This document shows, piece by piece, positions 1 to 8,175 of a stretch of 23,177 bases of DNA. Origin of the DNA: a virus; the IMG/VR virus record IMGVR_UViG_3300020472_000178, positions 1-23,177 of that record. One strand, 5' to 3'. The notes beneath the pieces were generated by a model that had not been told where the DNA came from, searched no databases, and was given only the letters and a program-made list of their open reading frames with translations. The translations under genes were made by a program, and so were the position numbers. Positions within the stretch are counted from its first letter, which is position 1. Each line of letters begins with the position of its first letter.

Positions 1-1145
1 CATGTCAACTTGAAGGATTCTGTCTTTATACCAACAGTATTACTGTCAGTAAGACCATGAGATGCTTTAGTAAATGTAGTTACACCACTTGTCGGATCAT
101 AATCAATAGCAGTTGGAGTAACTGATGCTCCAGTGTGCCAGTTAGGTCCAACCTTTACAGCATCAGTAGCACCATAACCAGATACAAACTTATGTGTGTT
201 GACTATTCCCTGTGGTGGGAATGTAACCATTGCACCAGTACTAGCAGCACCAACGAATGATAAGTTCTGTATCAGTACACCATTAGTTACTTGGAACAGA
301 TCCTGACCAGCGTTTGATGGAATAACCTGTGTGTTTCTTAGATCATCTCCATCTATAGTAACATTACGTGGAACAAATACTGGATTATTTTCTGTGTATA
401 TTCCGCCCGTAACTCGTATAACATTACCTGCTTTTGCTCTTAGACAAGCAGCTTCAATAGTTCTTTTAGCAGTCTTTATAGTATCACCATCATTTCCATC
501 GTTACCATCTTCAGTAACATAGATGATATTAGAAACACTAGCACCTGCACCTACCCATATCAATGAACCTGTAGAATCAGCAGCAAGAATACTCTTACCA
601 GTACCTACAGTACCAGAAGAGTCAAGGAAAGTACCACCTATCTGAACATAACCATTAGATCCTTGAGGTTGTACTTGGAGAAGATACTCTGGAAGTGTAC
701 TACCTATACCTACTCGCTTATTTGTAGAATCGTAAACAAAATTATCTGCACCACCAAACTTACTATTAGATTTCTTATATTGTACTGAGTTAGTACCATC
801 AGATGCATCACCATAAACTGTAGCAGTGTTAACCCAGTCAACACCTGATCCAGTAGTCATCAATACTTGACCACTAGTACCTGCAGAAGAATTACTATCT
901 TCAACCAGTCCAGTAAATCTAGCACTACCTCTTACGTCTAGGTCTCTTACTGGTTGTGTACTGCCAATACCAACCTGACCTGCGGCTACAATACCATCAA
1001 AATTTGCCGTAGATGCTACATCAAGACCGTATAATGGGTTAGTTTTACCAACGCCAGTCTTGTTAGAATCTGCATCAACAATCAGAGCCTGATCGCCTAC
1101 TTCTAAGCCTTTTTCGACAGCAAACTTCTTATTTACTGATGCCAT
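1..1145 (-). CDS. Large tail-fibre-like structural protein, partial (C-terminus beyond left edge)
   Basis: An open frame begins with ATG at 1145 and stays open for 381 codons to the window edge, so the C-terminus is missing. A TAAGGAG ribosome site lies 11 bases upstream (1157-1163). Residues 1-200 carry short beta repeats of the type GIGSTxPxxxLxV, seen at 'VGIGSTQPVRDLDV' and 'VGIGSTLPEYLLQV'. Around residues 205-310 is a right-handed beta-helix-like segment opening with 'SNIIYVTEDGNDGNDGDT', followed by AKRTIEAA and ENNPVFVPRNV. This layout is common in long fibre or adhesin proteins of T4-like cyanophages. It lies just downstream of the 1744-residue fibre gene and shares its IYV...TI..A opening, so the two are probably related. 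It has its own late promoter. The likely role is host-surface recognition; the exact fibre position is unknown. Confidence 0.8.
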   Translation of the reverse strand, partial: MASVNKKFAVEKGLEVGDQALIVDADSNKTGVGKTNPLYGLDVASTANFDGIVAAGQVGIGSTQPVRDLDVRGSARFTGLVEDSNSSAGTSGQVLMTTGSGVDWVNTATVYGDASDGTNSVQYKKSNSKFGGADNFVYDSTNKRVGIGSTLPEYLLQVQPQGSNGYVQIGGTFLDSSGTVGTGKSILAADSTGSLIWVGAGASVSNIIYVTEDGNDGNDGDTIKTAKRTIEAACLRAKAGNVIRVTGGIYTENNPVFVPRNVTIDGDDLRNTQVIPSNAGQDLFQVTNGVLIQNLSFVGAASTGAMVTFPPQGIVNTHKFVSGYGATDAVKVGPNWHTGASVTPTAIDYDPTSGVTTFTKASHGLTDSNTVGIKTESFKLT

Positions 1146-1170
1146 TTACTCAGTCACTCCTTAGTATTTG

Positions 1171-1178
1171 TATTTATC
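1171..1178 (-). promoter_or_regulatory. T4-type late promoter (GATAAATA) for the left-edge fibre gene
   Basis: The minus strand reads GATAAATA, matching the NATAAATA late-promoter pattern of T4-like phages. It sits 25 bases upstream of the ATG at 1145, in the short gap after the tandem TGA TGA stops of the 1744-residue gene. The predicted transcript would start close to the TAAGGAG ribosome site. Confidence 0.55.
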
Positions 1179-1179
1179 A

Positions 1180-4100
1180 TCAAATAGCGTTAGTACTTAG
1201 AGCACCATTGTTGGCAACAACAAGTCTATACTTAGTTCCATCAGGAGATGTAAGTATAATACCAACCGCCTGACTGGTTCCAACATTCATATCTGCTGAG
1301 AATGTTGTAACTCCAACAAATGTTTGGTTAGCAGCAGTGATAGTACCAGTGTTGGCAATTATATTACCACCAACAATCAGATCATCATCAACTGTTATGT
1401 CATCTGTAGAGTGGAAATGCTCTGCAGTAGTAATACCAGTAACATGTAAATGACGTGATAAACTTGTATCTCCACCTACATTAGTATTATTCTGAACTAT
1501 AAGTGTGTTGACACTTACAGTTGCACCTGAGAATGTCAATGATGAACTATCTTGTAACTCACCACCTACACCCACTGTAACTATTCTACCCTGAGTAAGA
1601 TCAGTAACCTTTAGACTTTGAATGCTTGCATCACCAATTACACTCAATACCTGTCCAGTACCACACTCAGTCAGACCAATTGCAACCTTATCAACAGCAT
1701 AATGCTCAACACCAGCTTCTACTGATATTGGACCCCAACGTTGCCACTTCTGAGCACCTGCATCTACAGTCTGAATCCATCCAGCATACCCACCTCTAGT
1801 GAAATCTGTATTGAATAGTACGTTATTATTAGTATCTGTAGCAGCAGGTACAGCCTGTGATATACCTACGAATAATTCTTTATTCTGTACTGCACCACCC
1901 CTGTTACCTCTAAACTTGAGGTCAATAACAGAATCATTACCATTACTGTAAAGGTTCTGATTGACTGTTAGGTTATCAAATGTAGCATTGGTAGCTGTCT
2001 GTGTGTTAGGAGAAGAAACTGATGTAGTATCAAACTCGTCAATGGTGGATATTTCCTCACCAGTTAGAGCATCAATCTTCTTCCTACCAACATAAAACTC
2101 ACCCTTATCATTCATGGCAGTGTATACTACCAATCCACCTCTAGTCTGAGATGCCTGAGCAAGTAACTGTTCCTTATCATCCAAGATTCTATCTTGAACT
2201 TGAGGCATTGCAGTTGAATAGTTACCTGGACCAAAACCAACATACTCAAATGTATGTCCTGATGCACGTATAAGAGAATTTCTTCTATTCTCTACAGGTA
2301 ATACCCTAATCTTTACGGCTGCTACATTTCTAAGGTGTGCTCCAGCATTAGTTCCTAATGCACCCCTAAGAACCTTAGTGATATTCTTATCTGTAATCCT
2401 TACAATCTCATCTTCAATCTGCAGATAATCTCCTCTACGGAGCATTGCTCTATCTTTCAAGTTGATAGTAGTTGCAGTTACAGTAATATCATTGTTCAAT
2501 GTGGTAGTTTGACCACCGTATATCGGTATATTCTGATTGAATCCTCTTGCACCAATACCAGCACCATGTCCCACAGAACCAGAACTATATGCTGGTTGCT
2601 CTGAGGTTATACCAATATTGACCATCAGAGATGATCCATAACCTACTCTATCAGTAACAGTATGAGTACCATGATATAGTATAGGACCACCACCAGATAT
2701 GGTAAGATGATCTCCTCTCCTCAAACCAATGTCTGATGCTAAGGTAACAGTAGCAATACCACTGGCCATATCATGTACGATATTGTTGACAGCAGTTGCA
2801 ATACCTACGTGGTATATGAAACCACCAGCACCTGAACCACCATCTAATGTACCGTTATAAGCTACCTTTCTATTATTCTCAATGTTAGTGATACGATGAA
2901 CACCATTGTATCCAGTACTTCCTACACCAACAACTTGTATTACATCACCCTGATTATTACTAATCTCACTTACTTTTATAGTACAAGCACTTGTAGAACC
3001 ACTCGGACGGAATGGTACTCCAGTTATTGTTAGAATATCATTTACATTATAACCTGAACCTGGGTAGTTAATAGCAGCAGCAGTTATAGTACCAGCAGCA
3101 GCAACAGTAACATCTACAGTTGCACCCTGACCGTTACCACTACCACCTGTCAGTGGTATATTATAATAGAATTCTGCATTACCACTACTTGTACCATATC
3201 CTGTACCACCAGTTATGTTAGTAACAGCCTTGATACCATCAAAGTTATGGTCTATTACAGTATCAAGAGTTAGTGTTCCAGTTGAATGAGAAGCAGCAGT
3301 AAGTCCTACACCAATGTTAGTATTCTCAAGGAAGGAGTGAACCATCTCCTTAGTAATACTATTCTTAGGATCATTACTTACTACATGACCTATCTTATCT
3401 CTTAGAGCATAAGACTTAGTAGCAACAGGATCATCAACATAGTTGTCCTGATCAATAGAAGGACGTAATCTGTTTATATCCTGTGGGAAATAATTACTTG
3501 CAGTAGAGAATGGTGATACATCAGGTTGTGTGATATATCCTAATACTGTAAGATCATAGATACCATCTTGTACTCCCTTGGAGAACTCCTGTACTACCTC
3601 ATTATTGAATATCTGGAAGGAAGGACCAAGATTTCTCTTAGTAAAGAATGGTGCGAAAGTTCTACCAGATCCAACAATACCCTGATCGTAGAAAGTATAT
3701 GGTGTTCTAAGACTAATAGTTGAAATGCTACCTGGGTTAGTATTCAAACCAACAGTAAATGTCTTACCATCAGTGATAGTAAGTACTTCAAACATTCCAT
3801 TGAAACCACTATTATCTACACCATTGACGTTCTCTGTACTCTTGATTCTGCTTAGTTCAACTTGGTTACCAGTACTCAATCTATGTGATCCTTGTGCAGT
3901 AATAACACCAACGTTACCACTTGAATTCCAACTTGCATCTATAATAGCATTGTTAGTTCTAAGATCACTTACAGATGTTAGATCAGTATTATCATTCTTA
4001 TAGTATGTGTCATCAAGGAAGGTAGCAGATTCTTGAAGTGTAAATCCATTGCTAGGTGGAGATGCTACCGTTGCATTATCAGGTATAACATACCTCAAAC

Positions 4101-6414
4101 GATATATCTTCTCTAAATCTTTTCTAGTATCAGGTTTTCTAACAACATAAGTATTTTGAGTAACAGTTGCAGTTGTGGCTTGGTTAGTAACAATTGCCTG
4201 ACGTAAACTATTACCTGCACCTACATTGATATACCAACCACTACCATCTGTATATTGTATTGGATGTCCTGGTTCGCCTGGTTCTTTACCTGCTACAGTA
4301 GAAACTACTTGTAACTTACCACCTAAGTTGTTTAGTGTGGTTATATTACTACCAGCAATTGCATTGTTATATGTGGTAGCAAGTTTGATCTGATCGGCTT
4401 GTACTCCAGCAGAGATAACAAAATAATCTTTATCATTTACGATACCATCAGGTAACGATCCAGTATCAGCATAGAATCTAATCTTCTCACCAGTATTGAA
4501 ATTATGATCATCTTCAAGTGTTATAACATTAGCAGTAATAGAGTTGATACCAGAGTTACTACCAACAAATACTTCTTTCTTACCCTTACCCCAAGTATCA
4601 GGGTTTGAGTTTGGTCCTGGCATTAGAATGTCAGCACCAAAAACACTATTGTTTATTGAACAGAATAACTTATCGTTCTCCTTATTACCTACTTCGTATC
4701 CACTAGCACTCTTGATAGGAACAGTATCCTTTACATTATAACCACGTATAAACAATTGTGTATCTGTACTTACACCAATAGTCTTCTGGACATCAAGTGA
4801 CTCCCAGTTTACATTCTCAACCTTATTGAAATTCTTCTTAGGTGGTACAATAGAAGTAATATAACCTTTATCATCCTTGATGAATGCTGCAGGTTTGAAT
4901 CCATCAGCCTCTAAACCTATAGCACCAAAGTTTGAGTTAGAGTTAGTAAGAGATATATCACCACCAGATGCAACAGAGAACTGACGACCATAACCAACAG
5001 CAAATGTTGATACTACCTGTAGTACAGCTTCATTTGTTGCTCTAATATGGAATGATTCCCAATCTGGTTTATATCTTGCTAGACCATCAGTATGTAATGT
5101 TACTGAAGTACCTAGTGTTGCTTGATCCTGCCAAGAACCAGAGGTAGAATTATATTTTACGAATGCATTATCATCTTTCTGTAGTCCAATACCTGTGTAC
5201 TGAGCACAGACCATGGATTTGAATCCTGTTGACTTGCTACCATCAGCAAGCATACCACACATACCATAAACTGATCTCAATGAGCAGTTGAATATGTAAG
5301 GTGATGCAGAAGTTACACTATCACTCTCAACTATAACTGTTGGAGATAAACCAGTCAGCGATGGAGTCGCTGTAGATGTAGGAATCGCTGGTAAATTATA
5401 GGTGAAAGAAGTAGTACTTAGTACCTGTGCTACAACATGACTACCATCATATTCAGTGTTACTAACACCATTGATAATAACAGGAGTATCAACGTTTAGA
5501 TTATGCTCTGTCTTTGTTATAACAGTAACTACCGAAGTCGCTGAGACAGCACTCGGATTAACACCTGAGTAGATGTCATCAATTTCCAGATCACCCAACC
5601 TAGAAACCGCACCAACAATCCTCGATTCGTCGATGACCTTTTGGAAGTCCTTATTAGCAGGGTAGTCAGGAAGTGCTCTACCACTATTAGTACCGTAAGC
5701 AAGCGTAAGCTTAGCATAGTACATATCGAGGTCTGTGTTCCCCTTCCCCTCAATCGTGTTCTGACCATCAGCAAACTCAAAACATGTTAACTTATGGTGA
5801 GAGTAGTTAGGAGCATATACGTTATTAGTATAGTCTTTGAAAACCCTATCTGCTGGATCACCGTCAAATAAACTAAAATTAAAGAAGAAACAACCACCAG
5901 TTACTTTGAATATGGCAGCGTTTGCAATACTATCATTATCTGGTTGAGGAATATACTTTGGCTTTATCTTAGTCTTTCTAAGATCTGAACCAATAATAGA
6001 TGTACCACGAGGTAATATTACACCACCAGTAACTGAGTTGAAGTGATATAATACATTATCTGGATCTTGTATATCAAATTTCGTACCAATAGAGAATTCA
6101 CCTATGGTTGCTGCACTACCACTAGCATCTGTTATATTACCACTATCATCAATTGTTAGACCTGGACGGTTATCAATATAATGTGTCCCTGGAGACACCA
6201 TAATACTAGTCTTATCAAACTTATCGTTATCTTTACCTAACTGATATGAAAACCGAGCAGACTCAATCAGTGCTCTCTGAATAGTTTTAAATGGACGAGT
6301 TCTGGAGTTACCAGTATTACTAACGTCATCAGTTGCATCAAGTTCCTCAGGGTTGACGTATATTACGTTACCCTGAACATTCTTGAGGAAATTTTCAAGT
6401 CTACTTAATGGCAT
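1180..6414 (-). CDS. Giant tail-fibre/adhesin-like structural protein, 1744 aa (VrlC-like)
   Basis: This is the longest gene in the window. The N-terminus (residues about 15-50) has 'GNVIYVNPEELDATDD' followed by 'RTRPFKTIQRALIESARF', the usual opening of pectin-lyase-like right-handed beta-helices in cyanophage fibres; the helix probably covers the first 400 or so residues. The middle holds Ig-like or beta-sandwich stretches. Residues about 1060-1140 contain a Gly-rich module ending in 'PGSGYNVNDILTITG'. The C-terminus has short beta repeats and the ending 'SPDGTKYRLVVANNGALST'. Cyanophage proteins of this size and opening have been labelled VrlC; I give that name by resemblance only. It is expressed from its own TATAAATA promoter and ends in tandem TGA stops. 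The likely role is virion adhesion at the baseplate or fibre. Confidence 0.8.
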   Translation of the reverse strand: MPLSRLENFLKNVQGNVIYVNPEELDATDDVSNTGNSRTRPFKTIQRALIESARFSYQLGKDNDKFDKTSIMVSPGTHYIDNRPGLTIDDSGNITDASGSAATIGEFSIGTKFDIQDPDNVLYHFNSVTGGVILPRGTSIIGSDLRKTKIKPKYIPQPDNDSIANAAIFKVTGGCFFFNFSLFDGDPADRVFKDYTNNVYAPNYSHHKLTCFEFADGQNTIEGKGNTDLDMYYAKLTLAYGTNSGRALPDYPANKDFQKVIDESRIVGAVSRLGDLEIDDIYSGVNPSAVSATSVVTVITKTEHNLNVDTPVIINGVSNTEYDGSHVVAQVLSTTSFTYNLPAIPTSTATPSLTGLSPTVIVESDSVTSASPYIFNCSLRSVYGMCGMLADGSKSTGFKSMVCAQYTGIGLQKDDNAFVKYNSTSGSWQDQATLGTSVTLHTDGLARYKPDWESFHIRATNEAVLQVVSTFAVGYGRQFSVASGGDISLTNSNSNFGAIGLEADGFKPAAFIKDDKGYITSIVPPKKNFNKVENVNWESLDVQKTIGVSTDTQLFIRGYNVKDTVPIKSASGYEVGNKENDKLFCSINNSVFGADILMPGPNSNPDTWGKGKKEVFVGSNSGINSITANVITLEDDHNFNTGEKIRFYADTGSLPDGIVNDKDYFVISAGVQADQIKLATTYNNAIAGSNITTLNNLGGKLQVVSTVAGKEPGEPGHPIQYTDGSGWYINVGAGNSLRQAIVTNQATTATVTQNTYVVRKPDTRKDLEKIYRLRYVIPDNATVASPPSNGFTLQESATFLDDTYYKNDNTDLTSVSDLRTNNAIIDASWNSSGNVGVITAQGSHRLSTGNQVELSRIKSTENVNGVDNSGFNGMFEVLTITDGKTFTVGLNTNPGSISTISLRTPYTFYDQGIVGSGRTFAPFFTKRNLGPSFQIFNNEVVQEFSKGVQDGIYDLTVLGYITQPDVSPFSTASNYFPQDINRLRPSIDQDNYVDDPVATKSYALRDKIGHVVSNDPKNSITKEMVHSFLENTNIGVGLTAASHSTGTLTLDTVIDHNFDGIKAVTNITGGTGYGTSSGNAEFYYNIPLTGGSGNGQGATVDVTVAAAGTITAAAINYPGSGYNVNDILTITGVPFRPSGSTSACTIKVSEISNNQGDVIQVVGVGSTGYNGVHRITNIENNRKVAYNGTLDGGSGAGGFIYHVGIATAVNNIVHDMASGIATVTLASDIGLRRGDHLTISGGGPILYHGTHTVTDRVGYGSSLMVNIGITSEQPAYSSGSVGHGAGIGARGFNQNIPIYGGQTTTLNNDITVTATTINLKDRAMLRRGDYLQIEDEIVRITDKNITKVLRGALGTNAGAHLRNVAAVKIRVLPVENRRNSLIRASGHTFEYVGFGPGNYSTAMPQVQDRILDDKEQLLAQASQTRGGLVVYTAMNDKGEFYVGRKKIDALTGEEISTIDEFDTTSVSSPNTQTATNATFDNLTVNQNLYSNGNDSVIDLKFRGNRGGAVQNKELFVGISQAVPAATDTNNNVLFNTDFTRGGYAGWIQTVDAGAQKWQRWGPISVEAGVEHYAVDKVAIGLTECGTGQVLSVIGDASIQSLKVTDLTQGRIVTVGVGGELQDSSSLTFSGATVSVNTLIVQNNTNVGGDTSLSRHLHVTGITTAEHFHSTDDITVDDDLIVGGNIIANTGTITAANQTFVGVTTFSADMNVGTSQAVGIILTSPDGTKYRLVVANNGALSTNAI

Positions 6415-6446
6415 TGCCTATTTTACCGTATACCAGTCCTTCAAGT

Positions 6447-6454
6447 TATTTATA
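6447..6454 (-). promoter_or_regulatory. T4-type late promoter (TATAAATA) for the 1744-aa fibre gene
   Basis: The minus strand reads TATAAATA, an exact match to the T4 late-promoter consensus. It lies in the 44-base gap between the small membrane-protein gene and the fibre gene, 32 bases upstream of the ATG at 6414. I found only this and the 1171-1178 site as NATAAATA matches on the minus strand outside genes, and both precede fibre genes. Confidence 0.7.
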
Positions 6455-6458
6455 GGAA

Positions 6459-6773
6459 CTAAATTCGTGGTATTCGCTGAACTAACGGCATAACATCAGA
6501 TTCAACCTTTTCAACTATCTGATCAACTATGCTTACATCCAAGTCCATAAAGGGAGGAATTATACCTAGTATCCTCAATAACCCATCAACAAATAATGCA
6601 AGACATATGAATCCAAGAACCATACTAATAATAGTTGCCTTGAAGTTATGTTCTGCCATAGATGCTTCATCAATTGCTCTTGCCTCATCAAGAGCAGCAG
6701 CAACCATAGCATCAACTTCTGCTTTAGTATAAAAATCTCCTAAGAATGGTATATCGTGTCTATCAGGGCTCAT
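6459..6773 (-). CDS. Small single-pass membrane protein, unknown function (104 aa)
   Basis: The protein has an N-terminal hydrophilic part (residues 1-42, opening 'MSPDRHDIPFLGDFYTKAEV' with an acidic, Ala-rich helix), one hydrophobic segment at about 45-73 ('ATIISMVLGFICLALFVDGL' and onward), and a C-terminal helix with acidic and basic residues. This predicts one transmembrane helix. I do not recognise a family. The ribosome-binding sequence AGGAG directly abuts the ATG with no spacer, which is odd, but an in-frame TAA just upstream rules out an earlier start. It lies 5 bases after the 60-residue gene and directly before the late promoter of the giant fibre. A holin or spanin-like role is possible but nothing in the sequence proves it. 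Confidence 0.7.
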   Translation of the reverse strand: MSPDRHDIPFLGDFYTKAEVDAMVAAALDEARAIDEASMAEHNFKATIISMVLGFICLALFVDGLLRILGIIPPFMDLDVSIVDQIVEKVESDVMPLVQRIPRI

Positions 6774-6778
6774 CTCCT

Positions 6779-6961
6779 TTATTCGGTATATTCTATATCT
6801 AGAAGGTCTTCTGCCTCCCGTGTGACTTTCAATACATTCATGAACTCCTCTGGAGTATCACATTTTATCTTCTGTTTGGATCCATCAGACCCAACCAACT
6901 CGAAAGTCCTTGCTGCTACGTCAACGTTTACACTGTCAACGTACTCTTGATCGAATGTCAT
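6779..6961 (-). CDS. Small protein of unknown function (60 aa)
   Basis: The frame can be read from a TTG at 7012 or an ATG at 6979, but the ATG at 6961 ('MTFDQEYVDSVNVDVAARTF') is preferred. A strong extended -10 box lies at 6984-6989, so transcripts would begin near 6977 and the upstream starts would be outside or at the very end of the mRNA. The protein is acidic, with a beta-hairpin-like N-terminal half ('FELVGSDGSKQKIKCDTPEE') and a helical C-terminal half ending 'EDLLDIEYTE'. No family is recognised. No clear Shine-Dalgarno sequence is present. It lies between the 85-residue beta-domain gene and the membrane-protein gene. Confidence 0.55.
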   Translation of the reverse strand: MTFDQEYVDSVNVDVAARTFELVGSDGSKQKIKCDTPEEFMNVLKVTREAEDLLDIEYTE

Positions 6962-6983
6962 AGGAATGTGTAGATACATGGCT

Positions 6984-7012
6984 ATTATAGCATATGTAGC
7001 TAGATATCGCAA
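6984..7012 (-). promoter_or_regulatory. Sigma70-type extended -10 promoter before the 60-aa gene
   Basis: On the minus strand, TATAAT at 6989-6984 is preceded by TGC (an extended -10) and by TTGCGA at 7012-7007 with a 17-base spacer. It overlaps the 3' end of the 85-residue gene. The design matches the promoter at 7278-7306. Confidence 0.5.
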
Positions 7013-7257
7013 TCCCCTGTTACATATCCTTTAGGTCCCTTAGGATGAGCACACACTTGGTAGTAAGCATTGATGGGACCACCAGCACCATTTCTTATGA
7101 TAACCTTTGCACCATACTGAACAGCATCTACAAATAGTTCTTGGTATACTCCAATAGGTGTTAGTTGTACTGTAATAGTTTCTGGGTCAGCACTACCTCT
7201 CCAAGTCTCAGGTAACTCAATGATACCATCAACCTTTACAATTCCGCTTGCTTCCAT
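7000..7257 (-). CDS. Stand-alone beta-domain protein, paralogous to the C-terminus of the 259-aa protein (85 aa)
   Basis: The core reads 'GIIELPETWRGSADPETITV' followed by QLTPIG, then a stretch ending in YYQVCAHPKG. The same pattern appears in the C-terminal third of the 259-residue protein at 8172-8951: 'NYITLPDYWRDLVHIDSITV', then QTQAIG, then FYHVYAERKD. The 85-residue protein thus equals the second half of the HP/EGPE structural domain without its first half. It is probably a small beta-sandwich, either a virion decoration or an assembly partner. It has its own strong sigma70-like promoter and only a weak ribosome site (ACAAGATT before ATG). Confidence 0.7.
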   Translation of the reverse strand: MEASGIVKVDGIIELPETWRGSADPETITVQLTPIGVYQELFVDAVQYGAKVIIRNGAGGPINAYYQVCAHPKGPKGYVTGDCDI

Positions 7258-7277
7258 AATCTTGTAGATTTTCTAAT

Positions 7278-7306
7278 ATTATAGCACAAATTATACCTTG
7301 TGCCAA
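7278..7306 (-). promoter_or_regulatory. Strong sigma70-type extended -10 promoter before the 85-aa gene
   Basis: On the minus strand, TTGGCA (7306-7301), a 17-base spacer and TATAAT (7283-7278) are present, with TGC before the -10 box. This matches the host-type consensus closely. The -35 box lies inside the 3' end of the sulfotransferase gene. The predicted transcript begins about 14 bases before the ATG at 7257. It would let the two downstream small genes be read by unmodified host RNA polymerase, apart from the late operon. Confidence 0.65.
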
Positions 7307-8175
7307 GCTTCAGGTATATATCCAAACCTATTTTCAAAATCTTTGTATATATTATAAAATCTTTTCTTACCTATATCCAATAACTCTGGTTCCAAAGGTC
7401 GTGTATCAGACCACTGATCTTTCAATCCTTTATACCTAGGTGCTTTTGGACCTAATTCTGGCCAATAAACATTATCATGTATTTTATTAATCTTACAACC
7501 TAAAAATTTTTCAACAGGTTCAACTTTCCCATCAAAAAATTCTTCCATTATAATTACATAAGTATCTGGAAATATAGATTGAAATTTATCAAATACTTTA
7601 GTATAGTATGATTCCAACCTCAATTTTATCTCACGTCCGTCAAGTTCTCTTCCAACAAATGCTAATCCTGGATCATTAGGTGTCATACGATGACATTGTG
7701 ACCACCATCTACGAATAGGATCTCTAAAAATAATCAAAACTTTTATATCAAAATAATCCTTTAGTACTTCAAATTTTTGTAAATTTATCTTATTATTTTT
7801 AGTAGAAAAATCAGCAACCATCGGATAGTCTGGATTTCTTTCAGACAACTTCTGATAATATCTTACATACTTCTCTAAAGTAAACTCAGGAGAAAAGAAC
7901 TCATCTATTTCCTCTTCAGTCCAATCACCAGGATCTAAGTAAAGTTCATTCTTATAATACTCATTAGTCTTTTGATATAATGGTCTATCATAAAACTTTC
8001 TTCTTATATTTTTAATCTCACTTGTATTTCTATCACGGTTAGCTAAAAGATAAAGATAATGATGCTCTTTATGATGTCCTGTATGACAAATCTTATTATC
8101 ATGAGAAAGTGTATACCATAAAGGAGTAGTGGCAGAAAACATCGTGCCACCACCCAATACTAAAGTCGGTTTCAC
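7291..8175 (-). CDS. Sulfotransferase-like protein (294 aa)
   Basis: The start is GTG at 8175, overlapping the previous stop as GTGA. It gives 'MKPTLVLGGGTMFSATTPLW', which aligns with the N-terminal 5'-phosphosulfate-binding loop of PAPS-dependent sulfotransferases (usual form KPTFLIIGxxKxGTTSL). The usual Lys of that loop is not obvious. At residues 146-159, 'VLIIFRDPIRRWWS' matches the 3'-phosphate-binding motif (RDPxxRxxS, with Arg151 and Ser159). Length fits the family. The product probably transfers a sulfo group from PAPS to a glycan or other acceptor, perhaps modifying a host surface or a virion protein; the acceptor cannot be told from sequence. The gene is embedded in the tail operon behind the 259-residue structural gene, so late expression is expected. 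Confidence 0.75.
   Translation of the reverse strand: MKPTLVLGGGTMFSATTPLWYTLSHDNKICHTGHHKEHHYLYLLANRDRNTSEIKNIRRKFYDRPLYQKTNEYYKNELYLDPGDWTEEEIDEFFSPEFTLEKYVRYYQKLSERNPDYPMVADFSTKNNKINLQKFEVLKDYFDIKVLIIFRDPIRRWWSQCHRMTPNDPGLAFVGRELDGREIKLRLESYYTKVFDKFQSIFPDTYVIIMEEFFDGKVEPVEKFLGCKINKIHDNVYWPELGPKAPRYKGLKDQWSDTRPLEPELLDIGKKRFYNIYKDFENRFGYIPEAWHKV

Noticed and set aside
331-522. Plus-strand open frame inside the left-edge region
   Set aside because: The minus strand there is a continuous 381-codon fibre reading frame with clear beta-helix motifs, so the plus frame is a shadow.
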